A stretch of DNA of 64,000 nucleotides from Bathymodiolus brooksi (GCA_963680875.1 OY804588.1:92622233-92686232), one strand, 5' to 3'; positions 13,366 to 28,800 are shown, counted from the stretch's first letter. Notes: generated by a model not told the origin, from the sequence alone. Program-made: numbers and translations.

Positions 13366-16276
13366 GGTGATTGTATAACACTGACTGTCACTCTGAAGGA
13401 TGTAGTACCGAGGTGATTGTATAACACTGACTGTCACTCTGATGGACGTAGTACCTAGGTGATTGTATAACACTGACTGTCACTCTGAAGGATGTAGTAC
13501 CGAGGTGATTGTATAACACTGACTGTCACTCTGAAGGACGTAGTACCTAGGTGATTGTATAACACTGACTGTCACTCTGATGGACGTAGTACCGAGGTGA
13601 TTGTATAACACTGCCTGTCACACTGAAGGACGTAGTACCTAGGTGATTGTATAACACTGCCTGTCACTGTGAAGGACGTAGTACCTAGGTGATTGTATAA
13701 CACTGCCTGTCACTCTGAAGGATGTAGTACCTAGGTGATTGTATAACACTGTCTGTCACTCTGAAGGATGTAGTACCTAGGTGATTGTATAACACTGCCT
13801 GTCACTCTGAAGGACGTAGTACCTAGGTGATTGTATAACACTGCCTGTCACTGTGAAGGATGTAGTACCTAGGTGATTGTATAACACTGTCTGTCACTCT
13901 GAAGGATGTAGTACCTAGGTGATTGTATAACACTGCCTGTCACTCTGAAGGACGTAGTACCTAGGTGATTGTATAACACTGACTGTCACTCTGAAGGACG
14001 TAGTACCGAGGTGATTGTATAACACTGTCTGTCACTCTGAAGGACGTAGTACCTAGGTGATTGTATAGCACTGCCTGTCACTCTGAAGGACGTAGTACCG
14101 AGGTGATTGTATAACACTGTCTGTCACTCTGAAGGACGTAGTACCTAGGTGATTGTATAACACTGACTGTCACTCTGATGGACGTAGTACCGAGGTGATT
14201 GTATAACACTGCCTTTCACACTGAAGGACGTAGTACCTAGGTGATTGTATAACACTGCCTGTCACTGTGAAGGACGTAGTACCTAGGTGATTGTATAACA
14301 CTGACTGTCACTCTGAAGGACGTAGTACCTATTTGATTGTATAACACTGCCTGTCACTCTGAAGGACGTAGTACCTAGGTGATTGTATAACACTGTCTGT
14401 CACTCTGAAGGACGTAGTACCTAGGTGATTGTATAACACTGCCTGTCACTCTGAAGGACGTAGTACCTATGTGATTGTATAACACTGCCTGTCACTCTGA
14501 AGGACGTAGTACTTAGGTGATTGTATAACACTGTCTGTCACTCTGAAGGACGTAGTACCTAGGTGATTGTATAACACTGCCTGTCACTCTGAAGGACGTA
14601 GTACCTAGGTGATTGTATAACACTGTCTGTCACTCTGAAGGACGTAGTACCTAGGTGATTGTATAACACTGCCTGTCACTGTGAAGGACGTAGTACTTAG
14701 GTGATTGTATAACACTGCCTGTCACTCTGAAGGACGTAGTACCTAGGTGATTGTATAACACTGCCTGTCACTGTGAAGGACGTAGTACCTAGGTGATTGT
14801 ATAACACTGCCTGTCACTGTGAAGGACGTAGTACCTAGGTGATTGTATAACACTGTCTGTCACTCTGAAGGATGTAGTACCTAGGTGATTGTATAACACT
14901 GTCTGTCACTCTGAAGGACGTAGTACTTAGGTGATTGTATAACACTGCCTGTCACTCTGAAGGACGTAGTACCTAGGTGATTGTATAACACTGTCTGTCA
15001 CTCTGAAGGACGTAGTACCTAGGTGATTGTATAACACTGCCTGTCACTGTGAAGGACGTAGTACTTAGGTGATTGTATAACACTGCCTGTCACTCTGAAG
15101 GACGTAGTACCTAGGTGATTGTATAACACTGCCTGTCACTGTGAAGGACGTAGTACCTAGGTGATTGTATAACACTGCCTGTCACTGTGAAGGACGTAGT
15201 ACCTAGGTGATTGTATAACACTGTCTGTCACTCTGAAGGATGTAGTACCTAGGTGATTGTATAACACTGCCTGTCACTCTGAAGGACGTAGTACCTAGGT
15301 GATTGTATAACACTGCCTGTCACTCTGAAGGACGTAGTACTTAGGTGATTGTATAACACTCTCTGTCACTCTGAAGGACGTAGTACCTAGGTGATTGTAT
15401 AACACTGCCTGTCACTCTGAAGGACGTAGTACCTAGGTTATTGTATAACACTGCCTGTCACTCTGAAGGACGTAGTACCTAGGTGATTGTATAACACTGC
15501 CTGTCACTCTGAAGGACGTAGTACCTAGGTGATTGTATAACACTGCCTGTCACTCTGAAGGACGTAGTACCTAGGTGATTGTATAACACTGTCTGTCACT
15601 CTGAAGGACGTAGTACCTAGGTGATTGTATAACACTGCCTGTCACTCTGAAGGACGTAGTACCTAGGTGATTGTATAACACTGCCTGTCACTCTGAAGGA
15701 CGTAGTACCTAGGTGATTGTATAACACTGTCTGTCACACTGAAGGACGTAGTACCTAGGTGATTGTATAACACTGCCTGTCACTCTGAAGGACGTAGTAC
15801 CTAGGTGATTGTATAACACTGCCTGTCACTCTGAAGGACGTAGTACCTAGGTGATTGTATAACACTGTCTGTCACTCTGAAGGACGTAGTACCTAGGTGA
15901 TTGTATAACACTGTCTGTCACTCTGAAGGACGTAGTACCGAGGTGATTGTATAACACTGCCTGTCACTCTGAAGGACGTAGTACCGAGGTGATTGTATAA
16001 CACTGCCTGTCACTCTGAAGGATGTAGTACCTAGGTGATTGTATAACACTGTCTGTCACTCTGAAGGACGTAGTACCTAGGTGATTGTATAACACTGCCT
16101 GTCACTCTGAAGGACGTAGTACCGAGGTGATTGTATAACACTGCCTGTCACTCTGAAGGACGTAGTACCTAGGTGATTGTATAACACTGCCTGTCACTCT
16201 GAAGGACGTAGTACCTAGGTGATTGTATAACACTGCCTGTCACTCTGAAGGACGTAGTACCGAGGTGATTGTATAA
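13366..16276. repeat. 63-unit segment, copy 2 of a dispersed duplication in the satellite
   Basis: This is the partner of about 7340-10250, at an offset of exactly 131 units. Every rare variant I checked in the first copy has its counterpart here, so the event is recent compared with the variants themselves. Confidence 0.85.
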
Positions 16277-17099
16277 CACGGCCTGTCACTCTGAAGGACG
16301 TAGTACCTAGGTGATTGTATAACACTGACTGTCACTCTGATGGACGTAGTACCTAGGTGATTGTATAACACTGCCTGTCACTCTGAAGGACGTAGTACCT
16401 AGGTGATTGTATAACACGGCCTGTCACTCTGAAGGACGTAGTACCTAGGTGATTGTATAACACTGCCTGTCACTGTGAAGGACGTAGTACCGAGGTGATT
16501 GTATAACACTGCCTGTCACACTGAAGGACGTAGTACCTAGGTGATTGTATAACAATGCCTGTCACTCTGAAGGACGTAGTACCTAGGTGATTGTATAACA
16601 CTGACTGTCACTCTGAAGGACGTAGTACCTATTTGATTGTATAACACTGCCTGTCACTCTGATGGACGTAGTACTTAGGTGATTGTATAACACTGCCTGT
16701 CACTCTGAAGGACGTAGTACCTAGGTGATTGTATAACACTGACTGTCACTCTGAAGGACGTAGTACCTAGGTGATTGTATAACACTGACTGTCACTCTGA
16801 TGGACGTAGTACCGAGGTGATTGTATAACACTGCCTGTCACACTGAAGGACGTAGTACCTATTTGATTGTATAACACTGCCTGTCAATCTGAAGGACGTA
16901 GTACCTAGGTGATTGTATAACACTGCCTGTCACTCTGAAGGACGTAGTACCGAGGTGATTGTATAACACTGCCTGTTACTCTGAAGGACGTAGTACCTAG
17001 GTGATTGTATAACACTGCCTGTCACACTGAAGGACGTAGTACCTAGGTGATTGTATAACACTGCCTGTCACTCTGAAGGACGTAGTACCTAGGTGATTG

Positions 17100-17680
17100 T
17101 ATAACACTGTCTGTCACTCTGATGGACGTAGTACCGAGGTGATTGTATAACACTGCCTGTCACTGTGAAGGAAGTAGTACTTAGGTGATTGTATAACACT
17201 GACTGTCACTCTGAAGGACGTAGTACCTAGGTGATTGTATAACACTGTCTGTCACTCTGATGGACGTAGTACCGAGGTGATTGTATAACACTGCCTGTCA
17301 CTGTGAAGGAAGTAGTACTTAGGTGATTGTATAACACTGCCTGTCACTCTGAAGGACGTAGTACCTAGGTGATTGTATAACACTGTCTGTCACTCTGATG
17401 GACGTAGTACCGAGGTGATTGTATAACACTGCCTGTCACTGTGAAGGAAGTAGTACCTAGGTGATTGTATAACACTGCCTGTCACTCTGAAGGACGTAGT
17501 ACCTAGGTGATTGTATAACACTGCCTGTCACTCTGAAGGACGTAGTACCGAGGTGATTGTATAACACTGCCTGTCACTCTGAAGGACGTAGTACCTAGGT
17601 GATTGTATAACACTGTCTGTCACTCTGATGGACGTAGTACCGAGGTGATTGTATAACACTGCCTGTCACTGTGAAGGAAG
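17100..17680. repeat. Short 3-unit (138-bp) higher-order repeat
   Basis: A paired motif recurs here: a unit with CTGATGG and ACCGAG followed by a unit with CACTGTG and GGAAGTAG. The GATGG marks fall at 17121, 17259, 17397 and 17627, so the spacing is 3, 3 and 5 units. This is the shortest higher-order period I found in the array. Confidence 0.7.
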
Positions 17681-18574
17681 TAGTACCTAGGTGATTGTAT
17701 AACACTGCCTGTCACTCTGAAGGACGTAGTACCTAGGTGATTGTATAACACTGCCTGTCACTCTGAAGGAAGTAGTACCTAGGTGATTGTATAACACTGC
17801 CTGTCACTGTGAAGGACGTAGTACCTAGGTGATTGTATAACACTGCCTGTCACTCTGAAGGACGTAGTACCTAGGTGATTGTATAACACTGCCTGTCACT
17901 CTGAAGGACGTAGTACCTAGGTGATTGTATAACACTGCCTGTCACTCTGAAGGACGTAGTACCGAGGTGATTGTATAACACTGTCTGTCACTCTGAAGGA
18001 CGTAGTACCTAGGTGATTGTATAATACTGCCTGTCACTCTGAAGGACGTAGTACCTAGGTGATTGTATAACACGGCCTGTCACTCTGAAGGACGTAGTAC
18101 CTAGGTGATTGTATAACACTGCCTGTCACTCTGAAGGACGTAGTACCTAGGTGATTGTATAACACTGCCTGTCACTCTGAAGGACGTAGTACCTAGGTGA
18201 TTGTATAACACTGACTGTCACTCTGAAGGACGTAGTACCTAGGTGATTGTATAACACTGCCTGTCACTCTGAAGGACGTAGTACCTAGGTGATTGTATAA
18301 CACTGCCTGTCACTCTGAAGGACGTAGTACCTAGGTGATTGTATAACACTGCCTGTCACTCTGAAGGACGTAGTACCGAGGTGATTGTATAACACTGCCT
18401 GTCACTCTGAAGGACGTAGTACCTAGGTGATTGTATAACACTGCCTGTCACTCTGAAGGACGTAGTACCTAGGTGATTGTATAACACTGCCTGTCACTCT
18501 GAAGGACGTAGTACCTAGGTGATTGTATAACACTGCCTGTCACTCTGAAGGACGTAGTACCTAGGTGATTGTAT

Positions 18575-21500
18575 AACACTGCCTGTCACTCTGAAGGACG
18601 TAGTACCTAGGTGATTGTATAACACTGCCTGTCACTCTGAAGGACGTAGTACCTAGGTGATTGTATAACACTGCCTGTCACTCTGAAGGACGTAGTACTT
18701 AGGTGATTGTATAACACTGACTGTCACTCTGAAGGACGTAGTACTTAGGTGATTGTATAACACTGACTGTCACTCTGAAGGACGTAGTACTTAGGTGATT
18801 GTATAACACTGCCTGTCACTCTGAAGGACGTAGTACCTAGGTGATTGTATAACACTGCCTGTCACTCTGAAGGACGTAGTACCTAGGTGATTGTATAACA
18901 CTGCCTGTCACTCTGAAGGACGTAGTACCTAGGTGATTGTATAACACTGCCTGTCACTCTGAAGGACGTAGTACCTAGGTGATTGTATAACACTGCCTGT
19001 CACTCTGAAGGACGTAGTACCTAGGTGATTGTATAACACTGCCTGTCACTCTGAAGGACGTAGTACTTAGGTGATTGTATAACACTTACTGTCACTCTGA
19101 AGGACGTAGTACCTAGGTGATTGTATAACACTGCCTGTCACTCTGAAGGACGTAGTACCTAGGTGATTGTATAACACTGTCTGTCACTCTGAAGGACGTA
19201 GTACCTAGGTGATTGTATAACACTGCCTGTCACTCTGAAGGACGTAGTACCTAGGTGATTGTCTAACACTGACTGTCACTCTGAAGGACGTAGTACCGAG
19301 GTGATTGTATAACACTGCCTGTCACTCTGAAGGACGTAGTACCTAGGTGATTGTATAACACTGCCTGTCACTCTGAAGGACGTAGTACCTAGGTGATTGT
19401 ATAACACTGTCTGTCACTCTGAAGGACGTAGTACCTAGGTGATTGTATAACACTGTCTGTCACTCTGAAGGACGTAGTACCTAGGTGATTGTATAACACT
19501 GCCTGTCACTCTGAAGGACGTAGTACCTAGGTGATTGTATAACACTGCCTGTCACTCTGAAGGACGTAGTACCTAGGTGATTGTATAACACTGACTGTCA
19601 CTCTGAAGGAAGTAGTACCTAGGTGATTGTATAACACTGTCTGTCACTCTGAAGGATGTAGTACCTAGGTGATTGTATAACACTGTCTGTCACTCTGAAG
19701 GACGTAGTACCTAGGTGATTGTATAACACTGCCTGTCACTCTGAAGGACGTAGTACCTAGGTGATTGTATAACACTGTCTGTCACTCTGAAGGACGTAGT
19801 ACCTAGGTGATTGTATAACACTGCCTGTCACTCTGAAGGACGTAGTACCTAGGTGATTGTATAACACTGCCTGTCACTCTGAAGGACGTAGTACTTAGGT
19901 GATTGTATAACACTGTCTGTCACTCTGATGGATGTAGTACCTAGGTGATTGTATAACACTGTCTGTCACTCTGATGGATGTAGTACCTAGGTGATTGTAT
20001 AACACTGTCTGTCACTCTGAAGGACGTAGTACCTAGGTGATTGTATAACACTGTCTGTCACTCTGATGGATGTAGTACCTAGGTGATTGTATAACACTGA
20101 CTGTCACTCTGATGGATGTAGTACCTAGGTGATTGTATAACACTGTCTGTCACTCTGAAGGACGTAGTACCTAGGTGATTGTATAACACTGTCTGTCACT
20201 CTGAAGGACGTAGTACCTAGGTGATTGTATAACACTGCCTGTCACTCTGAAGGACGTAGTACCTAGGTGATTGTATAACACTGCCTGTCACTCTGAAGGA
20301 CGTAGTACCTATGTGATTGTATAACACTGCCTGTCACTCTGAAGGACGTAGTACCTAGGTGATTGTATAACACTGCCTGTCACTCTGAAGGACGTAGTAC
20401 CTAGGTGATTGTATAACACTGTCTGTCACTCTGAAGGACGTAGTACTTAGGTGATTGTATAACACTGCCTGTCACTCTGAAGGACGTAGTACTTAGGTGA
20501 TTGTATAACACTGCCTGTCACTGTGAAGGACGTAGTACCTAGGTGATTGTATAACACTGCCTGTCACTCTGAAGGACGTAGTACCTAGGTGATTGTATAA
20601 CACTGCCTGTCACTCTGAAGGACGTAGTACCTAGGTGATTGTATAACACTGCCTGTCACCCTGAAGGACGTAGTACCTAGGTGATTGTATAACACTGCCT
20701 GTCACTCTGAAGGACGTAGTACCTAGGTGATTGTATAACACTGCCTGTCACTCTGAAGGACGTAGTACCTAGGTGATTGTATAACACTGCCTGTCACTCT
20801 GAAGGACGTAGTACTTAGGTGATTGTATAACACTGACTGTCACTCTGAAGGACGTAGTACTTAGGTGATTGTATAACACTGACTGTCACTCTGAAGGACG
20901 TAGTACTTAGGTGATTGTATAACACTGCCTGTCACTCTGAAGGACGTAGTACCTAGGTGATTGTATAACACTGCCTGTCACTCTGAAGGACGTAGTACCT
21001 AGGTGATTGTATAACACTGCCTGTCACTCTGAAGGACGTAGTACCTAGGTGATTGTATAACACTGCCTGTCACTCTGAAGGACGTAGTACCTAGGTGATT
21101 GTATAACACTGCCTGTCACTCTGAAGGACGTAGTACCTAGGTGATTGTATAACACTGCCTGTCACTCTGAAGGACGTAGTACTTAGGTGATTGTATAACA
21201 CTTACTGTCACTCTGAAGGACGTAGTACCTAGGTGATTGTATAACACTGCCTGTCACTCTGAAGGACGTAGTACCTAGGTGATTGTATAACACTGTCTGT
21301 CACTCTGAAGGACGTAGTACCTAGGTGATTGTATAACACTGCCTGTCACTCTGAAGGACGTAGTACCTAGGTGATTGTCTAACACTGACTGTCACTCTGA
21401 AGGACGTAGTACCGAGGTGATTGTATAACACTGCCTGTCACTCTGAAGGACGTAGTACCTAGGTGATTGTATAACACTGCCTGTCACTCTGAAGGACGTA

Positions 21501-22770
21501 GTACCTAGGTGATTGTATAACACTGTCTGTCACTCTGAAGGACGTAGTACCTAGGTGATTGTATAACACTGTCTGTCACTCTGAAGGACGTAGTACCTAG
21601 GTGATTGTATAACACTGCCTGTCACTCTGAAGGACGTAGTACCTAGGTGATTGTATAACACTGCCTGTCACTCTGAAGGACGTAGTACCTAGGTGATTGT
21701 ATAACACTGACTGTCACTCTGAAGGAAGTAGTACCTAGGTGATTGTATAACACTGTCTGTCACTCTGAAGGATGTAGTACCTAGGTGATTGTATAACACT
21801 GTCTGTCACTCTGAAGGACGTAGTACCTAGGTGATTGTATAACACTGCCTGTCACTCTGAAGGACGTAGTACCTAGGTGATTGTATAACACTGTCTGTCA
21901 CTCTGAAGGACGTAGTACCTAGGTGATTGTATAACACTGCCTGTCACTCTGAAGGACGTAGTACCTAGGTGATTGTATAACACTGCCTGTCACTCTGAAG
22001 GACGTAGTACTTAGGTGATTGTATAACACTGTCTGTCACTCTGATGGATGTAGTACCTAGGTGATTGTATAACACTGTCTGTCACTCTGATGGATGTAGT
22101 ACCTAGGTGATTGTATAACACTGTCTGTCACTCTGAAGGACGTAGTACCTAGGTGATTGTATAACACTGTCTGTCACTCTGATGGATGTAGTACCTAGGT
22201 GATTGTATAACACTGACTGTCACTCTGATGGATGTAGTACCTAGGTGATTGTATAACACTGTCTGTCACTCTGAAGGACGTAGTACCTAGGTGATTGTAT
22301 AACACTGTCTGTCACTCTGAAGGACGTAGTACCTAGGTGATTGTATAACACTGCCTGTCACTCTGAAGGACGTAGTACCTAGGTGATTGTATAACACTGC
22401 CTGTCACTCTGAAGGACGTAGTACCTAGGTGATTGTATAACACTGCCTGTCACTCTGAAGGACGTAGTACCTAGGTGATTGTATAACACTGCCTGTCACT
22501 CTGAAGGACGTAGTACCTAGGTGATTGTATAACACTGTCTGTCACTCTGAAGGACGTAGTACTTAGGTGATTGTATAACACTGCCTGTCACTCTGAAGGA
22601 CGTAGTACTTAGGTGATTGTATAACACTGCCTGTCACTGTGAAGGACGTAGTACCTAGGTGATTGTATAACACTGCCTGTCACTCTGAAGGACGTAGTAC
22701 CTAGGTGATTGTATAACACTGCCTGTCACTCTGAAGGACGTAGTACCTAGGTGATTGTATAACACTGCCT
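18575..22770. repeat. 46-unit (2116-bp) tandem duplication
   Basis: Two adjacent blocks, about 18575-20690 and 20691-22770, match at an offset of 2116 bp. Diagnostic variants are AACACTTACT at 19081 and 21197, GATTGTCTAAC with GTCT at 19261 and 21377, and runs of ACTTAGG units starting at 18697 and 20813. The CACCCTG variant at 20657 has no partner at 22773, which marks the right edge. Confidence 0.85.
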
Positions 22771-22837
22771 GTCACTCTGAAGGACGTAGTACCTAGGTGA
22801 TTGTATAACACTGCCTGTCACTCTGAAGGACGTAGTA

Positions 22838-22839
22838 CG
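22838..22839. other. Single 1-base deletion in the 46-bp array
   Basis: One unit reads TAGTACGAGG where the usual variant is TAGTACCGAGG. It is 45 bp long and shifts the phase of all later units by one. Unit starts fit 46k+1 before this point and 46k after it, up to the last partial unit at 47840. I found no other net length change. Confidence 0.9.
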
Positions 22840-25800
22840 AGGTGATTGTATAACACTGCCTGTCACTCTGAAGGACGTAGTACCTAGGTGATTGTATAAC
22901 ACTGCCTGTCACTCTGAAGGACGTAGTACCTAGGTGATTGTATAACACTGCCTGTCACTCTGAAGGACGTAGTACCTAGGTGATTGTATATCACTGCCTG
23001 TCACTCTGAAGGAAGTAGTACTTAGGTGATTGTATAACACTGTCTGTCACTGTGAAGGACGTAGTACCGAGGTGATTGTATAACACTGCCTGTCACTGTG
23101 AAGGACGTAGTACCTAGGTGATTGTATAACACTGCCTGTCACTGTGAAGGACGTAGTACCTAGGTGATTGTATAACACTGCCTGTCACTCTGAAGGATGT
23201 AGTACCTAGGTGATTGTATAACACTGCCTGTCACTGTGAAGGACGTAGTACCTAGGTGATTGTATAACACTGCCTGTCACTCTGAAGGACGTAGTACCTA
23301 GGTGATTGTATAACACTGCCTGTCACTCTGAAGGATGTAGTACCTAGGTGATTGTATAACACTGTCTGTCACTCTGAAGGACGTAGTACCTAGGTGATTG
23401 TATAACACTGCCTGTCACTCTGAAGGACGTAGTACCTAGGTGATTGTATAACACTGCCTGTCACTCTGAAGGACGTAGTACCTAGGTGATTGTATAACAC
23501 TGCCTGTCACTCTGAAGGACGTAGTACCTAGGTGATTGTATAACACTGCCTGTCACTCTGAAGGACGTAGTACCTAGGTGATTGTATATCACTGCCTGTC
23601 ACTCTGAAGGATGTAGTACCTAGGTGATTGTATAACACTGCCTGTCACTCTGAAGGAAGTAGTACTTAGGTGATTGTATAACACTGCCTGTCACTCTGAA
23701 GGACGTAGTACCTAGGTGATTGTATAACACTGCCTGTCACTCTGAAGGACGTAGTACCTAGGTGATTGTATAACACTGCCTGTCACTCTGAAGGATGTAG
23801 TACCTAGGTGATTGTATAACACTGCCTGTCACTCTGAAGGACGTAGTACCTAGGTGATTGTAAAACACTGCCTGTCACTCTGAAGGATGTAGTACCTAGG
23901 TGATTGTATAACACTGTCTGTCACTCTGAAGGACGTAGTACCTAGGTGATTGTATAACACTGCCTGTCACTCTGAAGGACGTAGTACCTAGGTGATTGTA
24001 TAACACTGTCTGTCACTCTGAAGGACGTAGTACCTAGGTGATTGTATAACACTGCCTGTCACTCTGAAGGACGTAGTACCTAGGTGATTGTATAACACTG
24101 TCTGTCACTCTGAAGGACGTAGTACCTAGGTGATTGTATAACACGGCCTGTCACTCTGAAGGACGTAGTACCTAGGTGATTGTATAACACTGCCTGTCAC
24201 TCTGAAGGACGTAGTACCTAGGTGATTGTATAACACTGCCTGTCACTCTGAAGGACGTAGTACCTAGGTGATTGTATAACACTGACTGTCACTCTGAAGG
24301 ACGTAGTACCTAGGTGATTGTATAACACTGCCTGTCACTCTGAAGGACGTAGTACCTAGGTGATTGTATAACACTGCCTGTCACTCTGAAGGACGTAGTA
24401 CCTAGGTGATTGTATAACACTGCCTGTCACTCTGAAGGACGTAGTACCGAGGTGATTGTATAACACTGCCTGTCACTCTGAAGGACGTAGTACCTAGGTG
24501 ATTGTATAACACTGCCTGTCACTCTGAAGGACGTAGTACCTAGGTGATTGTATAACACTGCCTGTCACTCTGAAGGACGTAGTACCTAGGTGATTGTATA
24601 ACACTGCCTGTCACTCTGAAGGACGTAGTACTTAGGTGATTGTATAACACTGCCTGTCACTCTGAAGGATGTAGTACCTAGGTGATTGTATAACACTGCC
24701 TGTCACTCTGAAGGACGTAGTACCTAGGTGATTGTATAACACTGCCTGTCACTCTGAAGGACGTAGTACCTAGGTGATTGTATAACACTGCCTGTCACTC
24801 TGAAGGATGTAGTACCTAGGTGATTGTATAACACTGCCTGTCACTCTGAAGGACGTAGTACCTAGGTGATTGTATAACACTGCCTGTCACTCTGAAGGAC
24901 GTAGTACCGAGGTGATTGTATAACACTGCCTGTCACTCTGAAGGACGTAGTACCGAGGTGATTGTATAACACTGCCTGTCACTCTGATGGACGTAGTACC
25001 TAGGTGATTGCATAACACTGCCTGTCACTCTGAAGGACGTAGTACCTAGGTGATTGTATAACACTGCCTGTCACTCTGAAGGACGTAGTACCTAGGTGAT
25101 TGTATAACACTGTCTGTCACTCTGAAGGACGTAGTACCTAGGTGATTGTATAACACTGCCTGTCACTCTGAAGGACGTAGTACCTAGGTGATTGTATAAC
25201 ACTGACTGTCACTCTGAAGGACGTAGTACCTAGGTGATTGTATAACACTGCCTGTCACTCTGAAGGACGTAGTACCTAGGTGATTGTATAACACTGCCTG
25301 TCACTCTGAAGGACGTAGTACCTAGGTGATTGTATAACACTGTCTGTCACTCTGATGGATGTAGTACCTAGGTGATTGTATAACACTGCCTGTCACTCTG
25401 AAGGACGTAGTACCTAGGTGATTGTATAACACTGCCTGTCACTCTGAAGGACGTAGTACCTAGGTGATTGTATAACACTGCCTGTCACTCTGAAGGACGT
25501 AGTACCTAGGTGATTGTATAACACTGCCTGTCACTCTGAAGGACGTAGTACCTAGGTGATTGTATAACACTGCCTGTCACTCTGAAGGACGTAGTACCTA
25601 GGTGATTGTATAACACTGCCTGTCACTCTGAAGGACGTAGTACCTAGGTGATTGTATAACACTGCCTGTCACTCTGAAGGACGTAGTACCTAGGTGATTG
25701 TATAACACTGCCTGTCACTCTGAAGGACGTAGTACCTAGGTGATTGTATAACACTGCCTGTCACTCTGAAGGAAGTAGTACCTAGGTGATTGTATAACAC

Positions 25801-28800
25801 TGCCTGTCACTCTGAAGGATGTAGTACCTAGGTGATTGTATAACACTGTCTGTCACTCTGAAGGACGTAGTACCTAGGTGATTGTATAACACTGCCTGTC
25901 ACTCTGAAGGACGTAGTACCTAGGTGATTGTATAACACTGCCTGTCACTCTGAAGGACGTAGTACCTAGGTGATTGTATAACACTGCCTGTCACTCTGAA
26001 GGAAGTAGTACCTAGGTGATTGTATAACACTGCCTGTCACTCTGAAGGATGTAGTACCTAGGTGATTGTATAACACTGTCTGTCACTCTGAAGGACGTAG
26101 TACCGAGGTGATTGTATAACACTGTCTGTCACTCTGAAGGACGTAGTACCTAGGTGATTGTATAACACTGTCTGTCACTCTGAAGGACGTAGTACCTAGG
26201 TGATTGTATAACACTGTCTGTCACTCTGAAGGACGTAGTACCTAGGTGATTGTATATCACTGCCTGTCACTCTGAAGGACGTAGTACCTAGGTGATTGTA
26301 TAACACTGCCTGTCACTCTGAAGGACGTAGTACCTAGGTGATTGTATAACACTGCCTGTCACTCTGAAGGACGTAGTACCTAGGTGATTGTATAACACTG
26401 CCTGTCACTCTGAAGGACGTAGTACCTAGGTGATTGTATAACACTGCCTGTCACTCTGAAGGACGTAGTACCTAGGTGATTGTATAACACTGCCTGTCAC
26501 TCTGAAGGACGTAGTACTTAGGTGATTGTATAACACTGCCTGTCACTCTGAAGGACGTAGTACCTAGGTGATTGTATAACACGGCCTGTCACTCTGAAGG
26601 ACGTAGTACCGAGGTGATTGTATAACACTGCCTGTCACTCTGAAGGACGTAGTACCTAGGTGATTGTATAACACTGCCTGTCACTCTGAGGGACGTAGTA
26701 CCTAGGTGATTGTATAATACTGCCTGTCACCCTGAGGGACGTAGTACCTAGGTGATTGTATAACACTGCCTGTCACTCTGAAGGACGTAGTACCTAGGTG
26801 ATTGTATAACACTGCCTGTCACTCTGAAGGACGTAGTACCTAGGTGATTGTATAACACTGCCTGTCACTCTGAAGGATGTAGTACCTAGGTGATTGTATA
26901 ACACTGCCTGTCACTCTGAAGGACGTAGTACCTAGGTGATTGTATAACACTGCCTGTCACTCTGAAGGACGTAGTACCGAGGTGATTGTATAACACTGCC
27001 TGTCACTCTGAAGGACGTAGTACCTAGGTGATTGTATAACACTGCCTGTCACACTGAAGGACGTAGTACCTAGGTGATTGTATAACACTGACTGTCACTC
27101 TGAAGGACGTAGTACCTAGGTGATTGTATAACACTGCCTGTCACTCTGAAGGACGTAGTACCTAGGTGATTGTATAACACTGCCTGTCACTCTGAAGGAC
27201 GTAGTACCTAGGTGATTGTATAACACGGCCTGTCACTCTGAAGGACGTAGTACCTAGGTGATTGTATAACACTGCCTGTCACTCTGAAGGACGTAGTACC
27301 TAGGTGATTGTATAACACTGCCTGTCACTCTGAAGGACGTAGTACCTAGGTGATTGTATAACACGGCCTGTCACTCTGAAGGACGTAGTACCTAGGTGAT
27401 TGTATAACACTGCCTGTCACTGTGAAGGACGTAGTACCTAGGTGATTGTATAACACTGCCTGTCACTCTGAAGGACGTAGTACCTAGGTGATTGTATAAC
27501 ACTGCCTGTCACACTGAAGGACGTAGTACCTAGGTGATTGTATAACACTGCCTGTCACTCTGAAGGACGTAGTACCTAGGTGATTGTATAACACTGCCTG
27601 TCACTGTGAAGGACGTAGTACCTAGGTGATTGTATAACACTGCCTGTCACTCTGAAGGACGTAGTACCTAGGTGATTGTATAACACTGCCTGTCACACTG
27701 AAGGACGTAGTACCTAGGTGATTGTATAACACTGCCTGTCACTCTGAAGGATTTAGTACCTAGGTGATTGTATAACACTGCCTGTCACTCTGAAGGATGT
27801 AGTACCTAGGTGATTGTATAACACTGCCTGTCACTCTGAAGGACGTAGTACCTAGGTGATTGTATAACACTGTCTGTCACTCTGAAGGACGTAGTACCTA
27901 GGTGATTGTATAACACTGCCTGTCACTCTGAAGGATGTAGTACCTAGGTGATTGTATAACACTGACTGTCACTCTGAAGGAAGTAGTACCTAGGTGATTG
28001 TATAACACTGCCTGTCACTCTGAAGGAAGTAGTACTTAGGTGATTGTATAACACTGCCTGTCACTCTGAAGGACGTAGTACCGAGGTGATTGTATAACAC
28101 TGCCTGTCACTCTGAAGGACGTAGTACCTAGGTGATTGTATAACACTGCCTGTCACTCTGAAGGACGTAGTACCGAGGTGATTGTATAACACTGCCTGTC
28201 ACTCTGAAGGACGTAGTACCTAGGTGATTGTATAACACTGCCTGTCACTCTGAAGGACGTAGTACCTAGGTGATTGTATAACACTGCCTGTCACTCTGAA
28301 GGACGTAGTACCTAGGTGATTGTATAACACTGCCTGTCACTCTGAAGGACGTAGTACCTAGGTGATTGTATAACACTGCCTGTCACTCTGAAGGACGTAG
28401 TACCTAGGTGATTGTATAACACTGCCTGTCACTCTGAAGGACGTAGTACCTAGGTGATTGTATAACACTGCCTGTCACTCTGAAGGACGTAGTACCTAGG
28501 TGATTGTATAACACTGCCTGTCACTCTGAAGGATGTAGTACCTAGGTGATTGTATAACACTGCCTGTCACTCTGAAGGATGTAGTACCTAGGTGATTGTA
28601 TAACACTGCCTGTCACTCTGAAGGACGTAGTACCTAGGTGATTGTATAACACTGCCTGTCACTCTGAAGGACGTAGTACCTAGGTGATTGTATAACACTG
28701 CCTGTCACTCTGAAGGATGTAGTACCTAGGTGATTGTATAACACTGTCTGTCACTCTGAAGGACGTAGTACCTAGGTGATTGTATAACACTGCCTGTCAC

